Shown here one piece after another: positions 24,353 through 36,269 of a stretch of 64,000 nt of DNA (position 1 is its first letter; every line of letters starts with the position of its first letter). Where the stretch lies: contig NC_080702.1 of the NCBI RefSeq assembly GCF_030445035.2, positions 12,594,029 to 12,658,028 on the forward strand, written 5' to 3'. A program made the position numbers and the translations under genes. The notes below the pieces were generated by a model. It searched no databases. It had not been told where the DNA came from and saw nothing but the letters and a program-made list of their open reading frames with translations. This DNA is from Dasypus novemcinctus (lineage: Eukaryota > Chordata > Mammalia > Cingulata > Dasypodidae).

Positions 24353-27310
24353 GATTTCTTTTTGCAAACCTCTTTATTGTCTTTCTTCTAAAAATACATA
24401 GATCACACAAAATGTTACATTAAGAAATATAAGAGGTTCCCATATACCCCACTCCCCGTCCCCCCCACTCCTTCCTTATATCACAACCTCTTTAATCAGT
24501 GTGGCACATTCATTGCACTGGTGAATACATTTTGGAGCACTGCTACACTGCATGGGTTATAGATTACATTGTAGTTGACTCTCTCCCAGTCCATTCAGTG
24601 GGTTATGGTAGGATACACAATGTTGTGCATCCGTCCTTGCAATATCATGCAGGACAACTGCAAGTCCTGAAAATGACACCTCTTCTTCCCTCTCCTTGAC
24701 CTCGGCAACTTGAGTGGCCACTGTCTCCAATTCAATGACACAAAATCTTCCATTGCTAGAGTCACAAAAGTTCTATTGTAGAATATCAGGAAGTCCAGTC
24801 TAATCCATATTTTATTTCTCCATCCTGTGGACCCTGGGATGGTGATGTCCACTCCACCTCTAAATTGAGAGGGGGTTAGATCCCACATGGCCGGTGGATG
24901 CGATTCTCCTGCTTGCAGTTGAAAACTCTTTCAGTTCCCTCGTGCCAGATACATAATGTCATTGTACCAAGTCCCAAAAATGCCCCTATGTTACACCTGT
25001 TTCCCCCTCTCCCTAATGCCAGAACATCCATGGTTCAATGATTCCTCAGTAACGGTATTTCTTCCATTGCTAGAATCACAATAAATCTATCAAAGAATAC
25101 TAGTAACTTTATTTTAGTCCATTGCTCATTTCCCAATCCTGACGACTCTGGGATGATGATTCCAACTCCACCATTAATTGAGGTGGGCTTTTTGATTCCA
25201 TATATACAATGAATGGGACTCTCCTGCTTACAGCAATTCTCGGTTCCTTGATATGTTGTTTGTCCATCATCTATCTCCTTCCTTTTAGTTGTCCTGTGTG
25301 GTGATCCCTCTCCTAAGGCCCCTGGAGAACAAAATGATGCCTGGGACAACCAAACGGGGGGGAAAAGAACAAAAGAGCAAGAAAGTAACAAAAGAGCGCC
25401 TGGGACAATGACTCAGCATATACTGGAAACCAGCCGTTTCCAGGAAAATGCAACTAAATCCGAGTGAGCACAGACCCAATAAGGGCACGGCAACCAGCAC
25501 TAGAGCTCTGACATGCTTCTCACCTCACTCAATATCATCCAATCCATCTTTTACATGATCCTTCAAAAAAGAGTATAAGATAGCCTCCCCCTTTACAATA
25601 AGCGGACTAGCTTTATCCCACCAAGCTGTCTCCAGAGACTCATTTCATTCTGCCTGTGTGTGTGCCTATGTGGCTAAGCATGCCTGTGTGGCTGAAACTC
25701 TGCTGCCTTACCCCCACTAAGAGCCCCTTACTTTGGTGGCTTGAGGCAGGAGCCCTAACCCGGCAGAGAAACCCCAGGAAAGTCTCGACAACATCCGTTT
25801 TGCCTGTGTGTGTGCCCGTGTGCCTGGGTGAGCTCACTGAAGTGAAGAATAGGAGTTGCAATTCCGTTGAAATTCAGAGCTCAGCTGTAACATGGATAAC
25901 CCAAGGATTTAAGTCTCTTGGATATACACCAACCAATATTAGTACTAATTATATGTTCAAATAGCAGGATAGAAGACTCACGCATAGGGAAATCACTGCT
26001 GTGTCTAACTCTGTCACACTGTGGAGGAAAAATACCAGACTAGGGCCCACTGGCAAGGGGCCAAATTCCTGAGCTATCTGTCCTGACTATAGTGTCTGGA
26101 TATCTCAATATCCCAGAGGAGCTTCACTATTTCAGACAGTATCTAATTTGTCTGTCAGTGAGAACCAAAGCCTAAGCACTCCCTATGGGATGGCCTCCCA
26201 ACTCACTTTGCAGTCTCTCAGCCATACAAACCATTTGTCTTTAGCTTTTCCCATTTTTTGTCAAGGTCTTTTTTCTTTTCTTTTCCAAATGACTGCTTTT
26301 GGAACTTGGCAGCAATCCCTTGGTCCCAGGGAGGCTCATCCCTGGGTGTCATGTCCCTCGCTGGGGAGTAGTTATTGCTTTAATATGCTGAATTCGGCTT
26401 AGAGGGAGACCACACAAGCAACAAGGAGGCTCCTAGTCCCTTACTCTTAGGCACCCTATTTTACTAGGCTAAGTTTCCATTTCAAGAGCAAAGGCTCATA
26501 AGGATAGTCATCCATACCAAAGGTCCTTCAATGGACTGGACATCCTCCTTCACAAGTCATTGTCACTGTACTTGGGGTATTCTTGTTGTTCCATTACAGA
26601 ATGTGGCAGGGATCACCCAGATGGGAATTTGATATTCTTTTGTTTATGGTGTGAATCTCCACCCACTGTAACATTTGAAATTTGAACACGTTAATATGCT
26701 TCATATATATACCCGGGGGAACTTCCTCCCATGAATCTCCCCTCACTGACCCCTCACCCCAATGAGTATCCCGGCCACAGTTGTAACCCTTCTATGATCT
26801 AAAACCTCTTCAAAAAGGAAGTCAATAAAGTTGCCAAATACACTTAATAAGAAAATGAAATAATAATGACCGTTTTATACATAAGGAGTATAATACTGAA
26901 ATAATAAGTAAAAATAAAAATTTTTTAAAATTGGGACATTAAAAAATAATGAAAATACATTTAAAGGAAAAAAACTTGTTATGGCATTTTGCCTTTCATC
27001 ACTGTAAGACTGTTATCCTGTATGCACCGTGGTATTTTTTTCCATTTATTCCCCTAGTGTATTATTATTTTTTCAGTTTTTTTTCAAAGAAATTTTAGGT
27101 CACATCACAGTCACGTACAGAATATAGGTAATTCCCATATACCTAACATCCTCCTCCTTTTTCCCTTTCCCCCATCAATAACAGTTTATCTGTGGATGGT
27201 ACACTTGTCACAACTGATGCACAAATACTGAAACATAGCTACTAACCTTCCTCAATGGTTCTCAATATGGTTTACATTTTGGACCGTACAGTTTTATAAA
27301 ATCTGATAAA
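24353..27310 (-). mobile_element. Long polyA-tailed retroposon, minus strand, copy 1
   Basis: On the minus strand the element ends (near 24353) with an A-rich tail preceded by CATATACCCCACTCCCC-type blocks. It is the longest member of a family whose shared 3' end recurs at about 27670, 30770, 46385, 51091, 56280, 57185, 59838 and 62730. It parallels 30765-32880 over most of its length. Variable 5' ends with a common A-rich 3' end indicate LINE-type target-primed insertion. No long ORF was found in its roughly 2.9 kb, so it is either a very long 3' UTR of an L1-like element or a non-autonomous retroposon. Confidence 0.55.
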
Positions 27311-27664
27311 ATTTAACATGGCCTAAAGTCATCACTGAAAGATGATGCAGAATTTTAAGCTTTTAAATCTGGTTTATTATATCCTTTCATATCTAATTTC
27401 GTTTACATTATTTTTGAAAAAGTACTTTTCAGTATGTAAAACATATGAAGATCAAGATCTACCATTCATTTCCACTGGTGTTACTCATTACTTTTCCCTC
27501 TATTATTAATTATGAATGGGAAAAGGTGTGAATATTTTTCCTACTGGTCATTACCTATGAACTTTTTCTTGAAATTGGAGACCTCTGTGTGAGAGTCAGA
27601 ACAGTTTTCCAAACATCACAAACCTTTCTCTCTTTCTCCTGTTATTTGTCTGCAATGCTAGAAC

Positions 27665-28190
27665 TATGGCAGGTTGGTTCTTTTTTAAATTTTTATTTTT
27701 ATTTTTAAAGAAACTAGATTACATAAATTTACATAAAAAATAGAGGATATCCCCATATACTCCACCCCCTCACACACTTCCCAATATCACTGATATTTTT
27801 CATTAGTGTGGTACATGTGTTACAAAGGATGAACACATATTTAAGCACTGCTACTAATATTTAGTTTACACTCTGCCCAAGTATTTTTATAGACTGTGAC
27901 AAAGTGTGTATAATGGCCTGTATCTGTCATTGCAATGTCATGCAGGACAATTCCAATGTCCCAAAACGCCCCTCGGAAACGCCAGTGGCCAATGCCTTTA
28001 TATCAGTGATAAAGTTCTTCCATTGCTGGAATAAAAGTAAGATTATGATACAAAGAGAATAGTAATAAGTCTACTTTAGTCCATTGTTCATTCCCCAATA
28101 TTGGGTATTTGGGGATGCTGATGCCCAATCCATTTCTAAAGGAGTGGGGACTTAGATCAAATTGGGCAGATGGATGCTAAAAACTATGGC
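27665..28190 (-). mobile_element. Retroposon family copy, minus strand
   Basis: 5'-truncated minus-strand copy with a T-rich left end, CCCCATATACTCCACCCCC and CATTGCAATGTCATGCAGGA, the latter nearly identical to the equivalent block near 24640. Confidence 0.6.
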
Positions 28191-29059
28191 AGCTTACCTC
28201 CGTACCTCCTGCTTCCGAATTTCATCCACTCTTAAGTATATTTGAGTATTTTATTCTTATGATTACTAAATTTTGTTTTCTTATTGCATTTTAGTGCTGC
28301 ACTTTCATTGATTTTTATCATTCACATGAGGTATTTGATTTCAGTTACTTTCTTTTTATTTAGTTTTTAAGAATTTGGTTTTCATGGTAGCATTTATTTT
28401 TAGATATGTTTTTTATTTTTTTCCATTCCTTTAGATTCCCAGTCACATAAGTTCAGAGTCATTTTAATTGGACCTACAATTTACCAACAATTGGCTTTCC
28501 TATTATCAGGCATATAAAGGACCCACCAAAGTAACTCATGTATATCACATGGTCTGAAGACTTATCAGTAACTTTTGCCCATACTATAGTTCAATACTTA
28601 ATTTTAGAAATAGCCTCTAGCAAGAAAGAATAGATATGTTTACTGATATTTTAAATTTTTTCATGTATGTATAAAGTCCTGCCAGCCACATTACAACATG
28701 GTTGTCTGACTGAGCATCTTGAAAATACCTACAATTAGTAAGAACTATTTAAACTGAAACCACGAAATGTTGGTCCCCTTACAAATGGGGTAACATTTTG
28801 GGATTTCAGAAATGCATACCCAGGCTTCTTATTCCCTGGGGACATTCTCCTGCTCACTGAGTGAACTGTCACTTGTGGAAGTCAAGAGAACCCTGTTCAC
28901 AGCTGTATCTATAACACCTGCTTGTGATATCTCTCTTTCTTAGTTAGACCAGGAAAAATATTTTATTGAGAAATAGAGGAAAGAACAGAACTTTCTGAGA
29001 AATGGAAAGGATGGAAACAAGCACTAAAATTTTGTATAGGCTTCTATAGACAGAGAAAG

Positions 29060-29640
29060 TGAGTTCTGACAGTGCGGACACCTTTAAAGCTATTAATTAT
29101 TCCTCCCCTTACTAAGGCTAATGGGAGGGGCCCAAGCTGCTACTGGTTATCCCACCAATTTTGGGGGCCAAAATTGAGTACTGTTTAGAATATGCAGGGC
29201 CTCCCCTCAGCCCACAAAAGTTCCAAATGGAACCTCAAGGTCAAGGTCAAGGAATCAGCGGGGTCTCATGGCTACATATTCATAATCTGTTGGCCATGTT
29301 GTGGCTCATCTTCTCCTCACTACCCTGTACTAAACTGCCTCAACTCCCCCCTTAAGAGAGTTCACTCCCTTATTCTTAAAGGGGTACTGAAGAGCAAAGG
29401 TCATTCTTCTGCAGTTACTTTCTGCTACTGACAGGGCATGAACCTCTCTGGCTTTTCTATGGTGTTTAATGGATGATGGGTCCTCACCCTGGTTAAAAGT
29501 GGATGAAATCCCCACATGACACAGTGAGATGATGCAACAAAGTGAGATGCAGAGGAGAGATAGTGGGAGATGTAGCAGACTAGGGAGATGAGGTTGCTCA
29601 CGGGACTGGATGCCTCTCTCCCACACCTGGGCTCCTGAGA
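29060..29640. repeat. Dispersed repeat related to 5524-5960
   Basis: CTATTAATTATTCCTCCCC, GTTATCCCACCA and TCTTAAAGGGGTACTGAAG are in the same order as in the 5524 and 6594 copies. The region 28190-29060 just before it shows nothing recognisable. Confidence 0.45.
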
Positions 29641-29660
29641 TCAATTCCTGTTGCGTCTTT

Positions 29661-30098
29661 TTTTTTTTTTTAAAGATTTATTTATTTATTTATTTCTCTC
29701 CCCTCCCCCCCCACCCCCCTTCCCTGGTGGTTGTCTGTCTCTGTGTCCATTTGTTGCGTCTTTCTTCTTTGTCTGCTTCTGTTGCTGTCAGCGGCACAGG
29801 AATCTGTGCTTCGTTTTGTTGTTGTTGTGTCATCTTGTTGTCAGCTCTCCGTGTGGGTGGCGCCATTCATAGGTAGGCTGCACCTTCCTCCCTGCTGGGC
29901 GGCTCTCCCTACAGGGCACACTCCCTGCGCATGGGGCTCCCCCATGCGGGGGACACCCCTGCGTGGCACAGCACTCCCTGCGCACATCAGCACTGCGCAT
30001 GGGCCAGCTCCACATGGGTCAAGGAGGCCCAGGTCCGAACTGCGGACCTCCCATTGGCAGGCGGATGCCCTAATCACTGGGCCAAGTCCGCTTCCCCC
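29661..30098 (-). mobile_element. DAS SINE, minus strand
   Basis: A reverse DAS SINE with a T-rich tail and (TTTA)n at the left, a C-rich tract, the DAS body and a tRNA-like head ending GCCAAGTCCGCTTCCCCC. Approximate target duplication TGCGTCTTTT/TGCCTCTTTA flanks it, with two mismatches. Confidence 0.88.
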
Positions 30099-30109
30099 GG
30101 TGCCTCTTT

Positions 30110-30764
30110 AAAGAAAAAAGGAAACATGGGAAGCACATGTCAGTGCAAAACAACAAAGTGGGGGAGGGGGGGAGGATAAATAAATAAAACAAGTCTTTTT
30201 TAAAAAATTACAATTAGCAACCAAGGAAGTTCACTTTATTCATTTAAGAGAGTCCAGATTTACTTTTCCTTTTTTAAAATTAATTCCATTAAACATAAAT
30301 TTAGAATTTTCGTCGCATTAAAGATTTAGTAAATATAATATTAACTTATTTAACTGTATTCTAGAAATTTAGGGAGATTACACCTAAGCTAAATAAAATT
30401 GAAACCATTATAGGTTATTCCAGAAATATTCTTTTTCCTTCCTTTACAGGAGGTTTAAAACTGTGAGTATACTCATACCTAATGCTAGCTTCTGGAATCT
30501 ATCATACTTGTTGAAATTTGTTTAAACTATAATTTAGGAAATATCTTTCCATGGTTTTCAAGAAGTTTTCCTTTACTTAATGAAATTTGTTAACAGGATT
30601 ATTAACCACCAGTATTTTAAAGCTGTTAAAATGTTTAAATTGGGGACCTACAGGATACACTGATTCAAAATTCCCCAGCCTAGATTATAGTTTTAATCTG
30701 CCACACCTAGCCCCTCCCTCAAAGTTCTGGCCAAGAGAAGGCTCTGGGGGCTGGGAAGGTTAAA
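30110..30764. other. AT-rich intergenic stretch
   Basis: No gene, SINE or LTR structure recognised. Confidence 0.35.
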
Positions 30765-32880
30765 GGGCTCAGGAAAATCTTTCTCCTTCCCAATTCCCAT
30801 ATGCACAACACCCTCCCCTTCACACACTTTCCCACTTTAACAACATCCCTCATTAAGGTTGTACATTTGTGACAACTGATGAACACATACAGGCACATTG
30901 CCACTATATGGATCATAGTTTATATTACAGTTTAAATTCTCTCCCATACAATTTAAGTTATGACAAGACACATACAGCCTGTATATGACACTGCAACATC
31001 ATTGAGCACAATTCCAATGTCCTGAAAATGTCCCCATATTACACCTATTTTTCCCTCTCCCTCCCCTCAGAACCTCCAGTGGCCATGGTCTCCACATCCA
31101 TGATAAAAGTTCTTCCATTACTAAAATCACAATAAGCGTATAGAGGAATAACAGTAAGTCTACTGTGATCTATCATTTATTCCCCAACCGTGAGGATTCT
31201 GGGTTGGTGATGCCCACTCTGTGTCTAATTGACAGGGGGCTTAGATCCCAAGGGGTATATGGATAGGACTATCTTCTTGTAGTTGTAGACTCTCTGTTCC
31301 TTGGAGAGGTTGTTGTCCATTATCATCTCCTTGTCACTTGTCCTTGGTGAGTCCAATGAACTGGAGAGTACATGCTTCAACTCTGTTGATTTTCAGAGCC
31401 CAAATGGCACATGGAAAGCTCAACAGTATAAGTCTCTTTGACATAACCTTATCAACTCTATTACTAACTATAGGTTCAAAGAAAACTGGCAGAAGAGCTA
31501 TGTGTAAGCAAACCACAACTGAGTCCAAGATTATCACCTTCTCAGCGTGCCAAATTCCTGAGTCGTCCACCCTGTCTATACTGTCTGGATGTCTCCAGAG
31601 CCCTCAGGAGCCCAGCTATTTGAGGCAATATTTACTGTGAAAGTCACTAAGATCCAGCTGAGACGTGTATAAGTATACCTCTAGAATGATTACCCGGCTC
31701 ATTTTCAAGTCTCTTAACCATATAAACTCATTTGTCTTTACTTTTTACCCCTTTTGGTCAATGTCTATTTCAAGCTGAATTGCCGGTTGGTGCTTCGTAG
31801 CAATCCCTCAGTGCAAGGGAGCCTCGTCCCAGGGAGTCATGTCCCATGCCAGGGAGAAGTTAGTGCATTTATATGCTGAGTTTGGCTTAGAAAGAGGCCA
31901 CACTGGAGCCACAAGGAGGTTCTCAGAATAAATCTCTTAGGCAGCCTATAATACTAATCTAAAGGTTTCAAAAGTAAAGGTTCATAAGTAGAGTCATCAA
32001 CATCAAGGGTGCATCAATGTCCATCCTCCATCACTAGTCACTGCCTCTGTACTTGGGGTTCCTGCTGTTCTATTTGGGAATGTTGCAGAACTGGGTTTTG
32101 TTATTCTTTTGGTTATTGTGGGAAAGTCTACCCACTGTGACAATGCCACATGAACATTTGACCACATGCCTATGCCTTATGGGGATGCACCAGGTGAACG
32201 TCTTTCCATGAATCCCCCATCATTGACACCTCACACCAATGATCCTCACCTGAAACAGTTGCAATCCTTCTGGGATCCAAAATTTCTCTTAAAACGAAGT
32301 CAATAAAAGAATCAAACACAATTTTTAAGAAAATGAAATGATGATAGTTTTAAAAATACAAATACAATAAAGTTTTTAAAATTGAAATAATTGAAAAATT
32401 TTCCATTGTATCTTTCATCATCATAAGATCTGTTGTCTTCCATGTTCAGTGACAAGTTCTTCCACTTATTCCCCCAGAGTCGTATTTTTTTCACTGTAAT
32501 TTCAGAGAAACTTCAGGCTATAGAAAAGTCATGTAGAGAATACAGGGTATTCCCATATACCCAATATCCTCCCCCTTTTCCTGTTTCCCCTATTAATAAC
32601 ATTTTACATGTGGATGGTACATTTGCTACAATTGATGCACACATACTGAGTCACTGCAACTAACCATGGTCAATGATTTACATTATGGTTTACAATTAGG
32701 ACTATACACTTATAAATTCAGATGAAATTTAGTATGGCCTGTATCCAGCACTGCAAGATCATGTAGAACAATTCCATCACCCCAAAAATGTCCCATGTTC
32801 CATCTGTTTTATTCCTCCCTCTTTCTCCCCTCAGGACCCAGGGCAACCACCAAGCTCTACTCCTTGAAGAACAAGATTTA
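30765..32880 (-). mobile_element. Long polyA-tailed retroposon, minus strand, copy 2
   Basis: It parallels 24353-27310 in the same order: CAATTCCCATATGCACAACA near the 3' end, AGGGAGCCTCGTCCCAGGGA, TATATGCTGAGTTTGGCTTAG, TGTACTTGGGGTTCCTGCTG, AACGAAGTCAATAAA and GTATTCCCATATACCCAATA. No ORF longer than about 100 codons. Confidence 0.55.
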
Positions 32881-33690
32881 TAGTTACTTAAAACAACACT
32901 GAGGGTTTGACATACTGTTCTGTTGTCTCCTACTAGGCACTGCCTATGCTCTCAAGAGACTCCTGCCCCTCTATTTGAGGACATAGCAGGACTGCCCAGA
33001 ATGGGAGTACCACACCTTACCACTCATTATGTGGGTCAGCACCCACTGACACAACATACTATAAAAAGATGAACATTCACACACTTCCTAGAAGCCTGCC
33101 CCTGGTGGACCCTGTCCTGCATGCTCCCCACATCCAACAAGCTAAACTAGTAACCGTCTCATGCCATATTTGTCAAAACAACATTCCCAATGTTATAGTT
33201 ACAATCACATATCCAAAAATCCCAAGTGTTCACCTGCTCCCTCCTCAACCTTCCCCCCAGTTCCATGGACAGTCCAACCCTCCCCTCACTAACCCCTCAC
33301 AAACCAGCACCACCCAACCCAATAGCATCACTGCCCACTGTCATACCCATCCACTGCACAACTACACCCTTCCATGTTAACATACATATTGCCCACAATT
33401 GCTCACGACCCTCTACGCCATTTCTGAGAAACATTTTAATTTAAGAAATGACTAAAATTAAGTAGTTGTGTATTGGCAAAGCAGCCATGTTTAAAGGACA
33501 GGGCACTGACCTTGGAGTTTCCACTCCCAGGTATGAATCCAGCTTTGAGTCTTATTAAGTCAGATGTGAGCCAAGACATTGTATCTGCAATGAACCTTTC
33601 TGAGCATTTACACATGTTACATATATTAACTCACTCATAGACATACGTCATGGATGACTCACTGTTCTACTCCTTGGGTGAAAAAACCGA
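32881..33690. other. C-rich intergenic stretch with weak MIR-like patch
   Basis: C-rich sequence at 33060-33420, then a possible reverse MIR patch around 33600-33690. The 103-codon ORF at 33069-33380 is low complexity (proline/histidine/threonine) and not called a gene. Confidence 0.3.
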
Positions 33691-34415
33691 GGGAAGGGAT
33701 TGCATGTGCAACAATGACAGAAAACAGAAATGAATTTCATCAAAAGTCAAAAGCTTTGTGGACGAAAAGACATTATTAAGAAAGTGAAAAGAACCTACAG
33801 AAAAGGTTGCAAATCATATTTCAAGAAAGGGTTAAAATAGCCAGTATATAAAAAGAACACCAACTGTCCGAAACCGGCGGGGGCGAGTCCAGGGGCCTGT
33901 GGGAAGAAGCATGGGTAGGAGCAGGAGTCGAGAGAACAATGGAGGCAAGAAAGAGCTCTGATCAAGCCTCGTTTATTGGGGGTAGAACATGGGAATTTAT
34001 ACTGAGGGAAGGGAGCGTGTCCATAGGTGGTAGGCTGGTTTCGTGGGTGGCAGATGTCCAAGGAGGGGATTGGCTGAAAGTTCGTGCCGGGTCTGCAGAG
34101 TTTCGCGCCTTGCGCATGCGTGCTTGCTGTGGTCACCAGAGTTGTGGCGGGAAGGGGAGAACAAAGAAACAAGGAGGAAGAAGAAGGAAATGGCGGGGCA
34201 GGGCTGTAGTAGTTATGAGATTCGCCATGTTGTTGGAGGCTGTAAATAGATTTCACAGCGGGTGGCTCCCCACAACCAACAACTCAACAACAGAAAGAAA
34301 AACATGCCAATTATATACTGGCAAAGGACTTGACTAGATAATTCTCCAGAGGATATACCAATTACCAATAAGCACATGAAAAGATATTCAAAGTCATTAC
34401 TCATTAGAGAAATTC
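33691..34415 (+). repeat. L1 ORF2 3' fragment split by a solo LTR
   Basis: L1 sequence runs 33691-33864 (AAGGTTGCAAATCATATTTC) and resumes at 34281-34415 (TTCTCCAGAGGATATACCAA, AATAAGCACATGAAAAGATA). The two parts join cleanly once the LTR and one target-site copy are removed. Confidence 0.7.
33865..34274 (-). mobile_element. Solo LTR, class II-like, minus strand
   Basis: The 410-bp insertion in L1 reads, on the minus strand, TGTGGGGAGCCACCCGC ... GCCGGTTTCGGACA. A perfect 6-bp target duplication ACCAAC lies at 33859-33864 and 34275-34280. Minus-strand AATAAA is at 33972-33977, with a TATAAA-like box about 20 bp upstream of it. The TGTGGGGAGC start and the 6-bp duplication fit class II ERVs. 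Confidence 0.92.
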
Positions 34416-35390
34416 CTATAGAACATATGGTATACGCATGGTCAGCATATGTGGATCCACAGAGGGTGAAATGATCTGGAAGATATCAAGAAGATACTGG
34501 CTATTTTGGAAATTTAGGTGAGATACAGAACAAACAGGAGGAACCATGGGACACTGTCACTGAATTTTAGTACCATTTGTAAGCTGATTATTACAAGTTA
34601 CTTTAGGTTGCCGTTAACTACAAAGCCAAGTACTGATTCACAATTCTTTGCTCCTACTGTCCTTGCTGTTCTTCTGACAGTAAGAAGATGGCCCAGCAGC
34701 AGCTCATCCTATACTTGTTAATCCAAAACTCCAGTCTACCCTCTTATCCAAGGCGAGAATACTCTGAATAATTCGTGGTTAAACACCAATGTGCTCAGAG
34801 ATACTCTCTGTCCACCTAGCTCTGAAATAATAAATGATGGTGTAGCTTCCTAATGACCAGGAAGATGAGGTGGCCCCATTGAAAGCTAAGGTGGGGTCGC
34901 TATTCTGTGCCTAAGATATAAATGTTACCTTTTTTGTTTTTCTCTTTCCGTTGCCTTCAGGTAAGTATATCTACTTATGGACATTATACTTGACATATAC
35001 AATTTCCTAGGAGAGGAGAGTGTCAAGTGGGGTCACCTTCAAACTGACCCCTTTTTTAAAAGGGGCATCCCAAAAAAACAGCAGCAGATTATAAACTACA
35101 CAGTAGGGGTCTTTACCTCAGCAACATTTTTCCTCCGCTGATTGTAAAAATTTTGTAATCGCAAAGCAAAATGGACTTGAGAGATCTATGTCAAAATAAA
35201 TGCCCTTCCACAGACGTCCTTACACTTGCTTACGGGGCCTTTGACTTGACCACCCTTTCCCATCTGTTCTTCTAAAGCACCAAGAGAACAAAGTACCTGA
35301 GCAAAGACCACACAGCATGATCCAATCCTCAAGAGTTTTCATTTAGGCTATTGGGCATGACTCTAAGTAAGCAAAACAGTACATATTCCA
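34410..35390. repeat. Duplicated block, copy 2 (5' part)
   Basis: Paralogue of 19290-20800 in the same order and orientation. It is interrupted downstream by a SINE and the provirus and resumes at 43885. Confidence 0.55.
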
Positions 35391-35405
35391 ATTCACTCAC
35401 TTTTG

Positions 35406-35728
35406 GTTGTTGCATCATCATCTTGCTACATAACTAGCTTGCGTGAGAACTGGCTCACTGCACGGGCACTTGGCTTGCTGCATGGGCACTTAGCTCGCCA
35501 CATGGGCATTGGCTTGTTCTGCAGGCACTGGCTCGCCATGTGGGTGCTCGCCACACAGGCACTCGCATGGGCACATGGCCTACCACGCAAGCTCTCAGGC
35601 TCGCGACATGGGCACTGGCTCACCATGCAGGCACATTTTCTCTTCTTTTTGACTGGGAGGTCACAGGGATAAAATCCAAATCCTCCCACATGGTAGGCAG
35701 AGGCCCTGAGCCACATATGCTTCCCAGG
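35406..35728 (-). mobile_element. SINE with internal minisatellite, minus strand
   Basis: A flanking duplication ATTCACTCACTTTTG (35391-35405) / ATTCACTCGCTTTTG (35729-35743), 14/15 matching, bounds the element. The minus-strand head starts GGGAAGCATATGTGGCTCAG. Inside is an imperfect array of about 19-20 bp units on the theme GGCACTGGCTCGCCATGTG. The same architecture occurs at 61325-61933. The tail lacks the usual T run at the left edge. Confidence 0.75.
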
Positions 35729-35790
35729 ATTCACTCGCTTTTGAGGGAAAATCTGCGTAAGAAAATCAGCATCCTGGAGAGTCATTCTGG

Positions 35791-36200
35791 TGAGGCACAG
35801 CGTCAGGCAACAGTCTGGCTTGCCTCTCTGGCCAGCTCTGGCGCGAAGTAGGTACCGCTTCCGCTAGGGTAAGGGTGGCTGGTACGGGCGCTCCGCCCTT
35901 GGCCTGGTACGGGCGTCACCGCCCTCAGCCCGCCCTTCGGCCCTCCCACCGCACGTCATCTCATGCCCCCCCCTGCTTGCCGAGCCGACCGCCTAGCCTT
36001 ATAAGGGCATGTAGCTCGCCCGGACCAATAGGGAGCTGGGGCCAGCAACGGCCCTCCCCGCACCAGCCCAGTATATCAGTGCCTGCAGTTCCGCAATAAA
36101 CCAGATCTGCGCCATCAGCCAGTCTCCGTGGTCTGTCTCCTCTAGCCGGGCCGCGTCGTCCTCGCCTCCTGCGACCCCACGAAGCCCCGCAGAGGCTTCA
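35791..36200 (+). mobile_element. 5' LTR of provirus
   Basis: It starts TGAGGCACAG and ends GAGGCTTCA, 410 bp. There is a TTATAAG TATA-like box at 35999-36005, AATAAA at 36095-36100, and two GGTACGGGCG motifs in U3. The 3' LTR, minus its insertion, differs by 8 substitutions and one C-run indel. Confidence 0.92.
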
Positions 36201-36202
36201 AC

Positions 36203-36220
36203 TGGCGCCCAACGTGGGGC
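36203..36220 (+). other. Primer binding site, tRNA-Lys1,2
   Basis: TGGCGCCCAACGTGGGGC lies 2 nt after the 5' LTR. It is the 18-nt complement of the 3' end of tRNA-Lys1,2, the primer used by several betaretroviruses. Confidence 0.92.
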
Positions 36221-36242
36221 ACGAGCACCCGCTGCCCGTGAG

Positions 36243-36250
36243 CAGGTAAG
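36243..36250 (+). promoter_or_regulatory. Predicted major splice donor
   Basis: CAG|GTAAG (cut after 36245) matches the donor consensus and lies between the primer site and gag, the expected place for the subgenomic env donor. Confidence 0.65.
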
Positions 36251-36269
36251 GACCAATTCCTCCTCCGCT

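Noticed and set aside
24353-27310. Tandem CATATACCC-like blocks as a CRISPR array
   Set aside because: Mammalian context, irregular spacing and degenerate copies; they are internal repeats of a retroposon.
29610-30179. Overlapping ORFs of 78-126 codons
   Set aside because: Translations of a DAS SINE; the same pattern appears at the other SINE copies (14765-15206 and 19491-20011).
33939-34337. 132- and 153-codon ORFs on opposite strands
   Set aside because: They lie within the solo LTR at 33865-34274 and have no protein signature.
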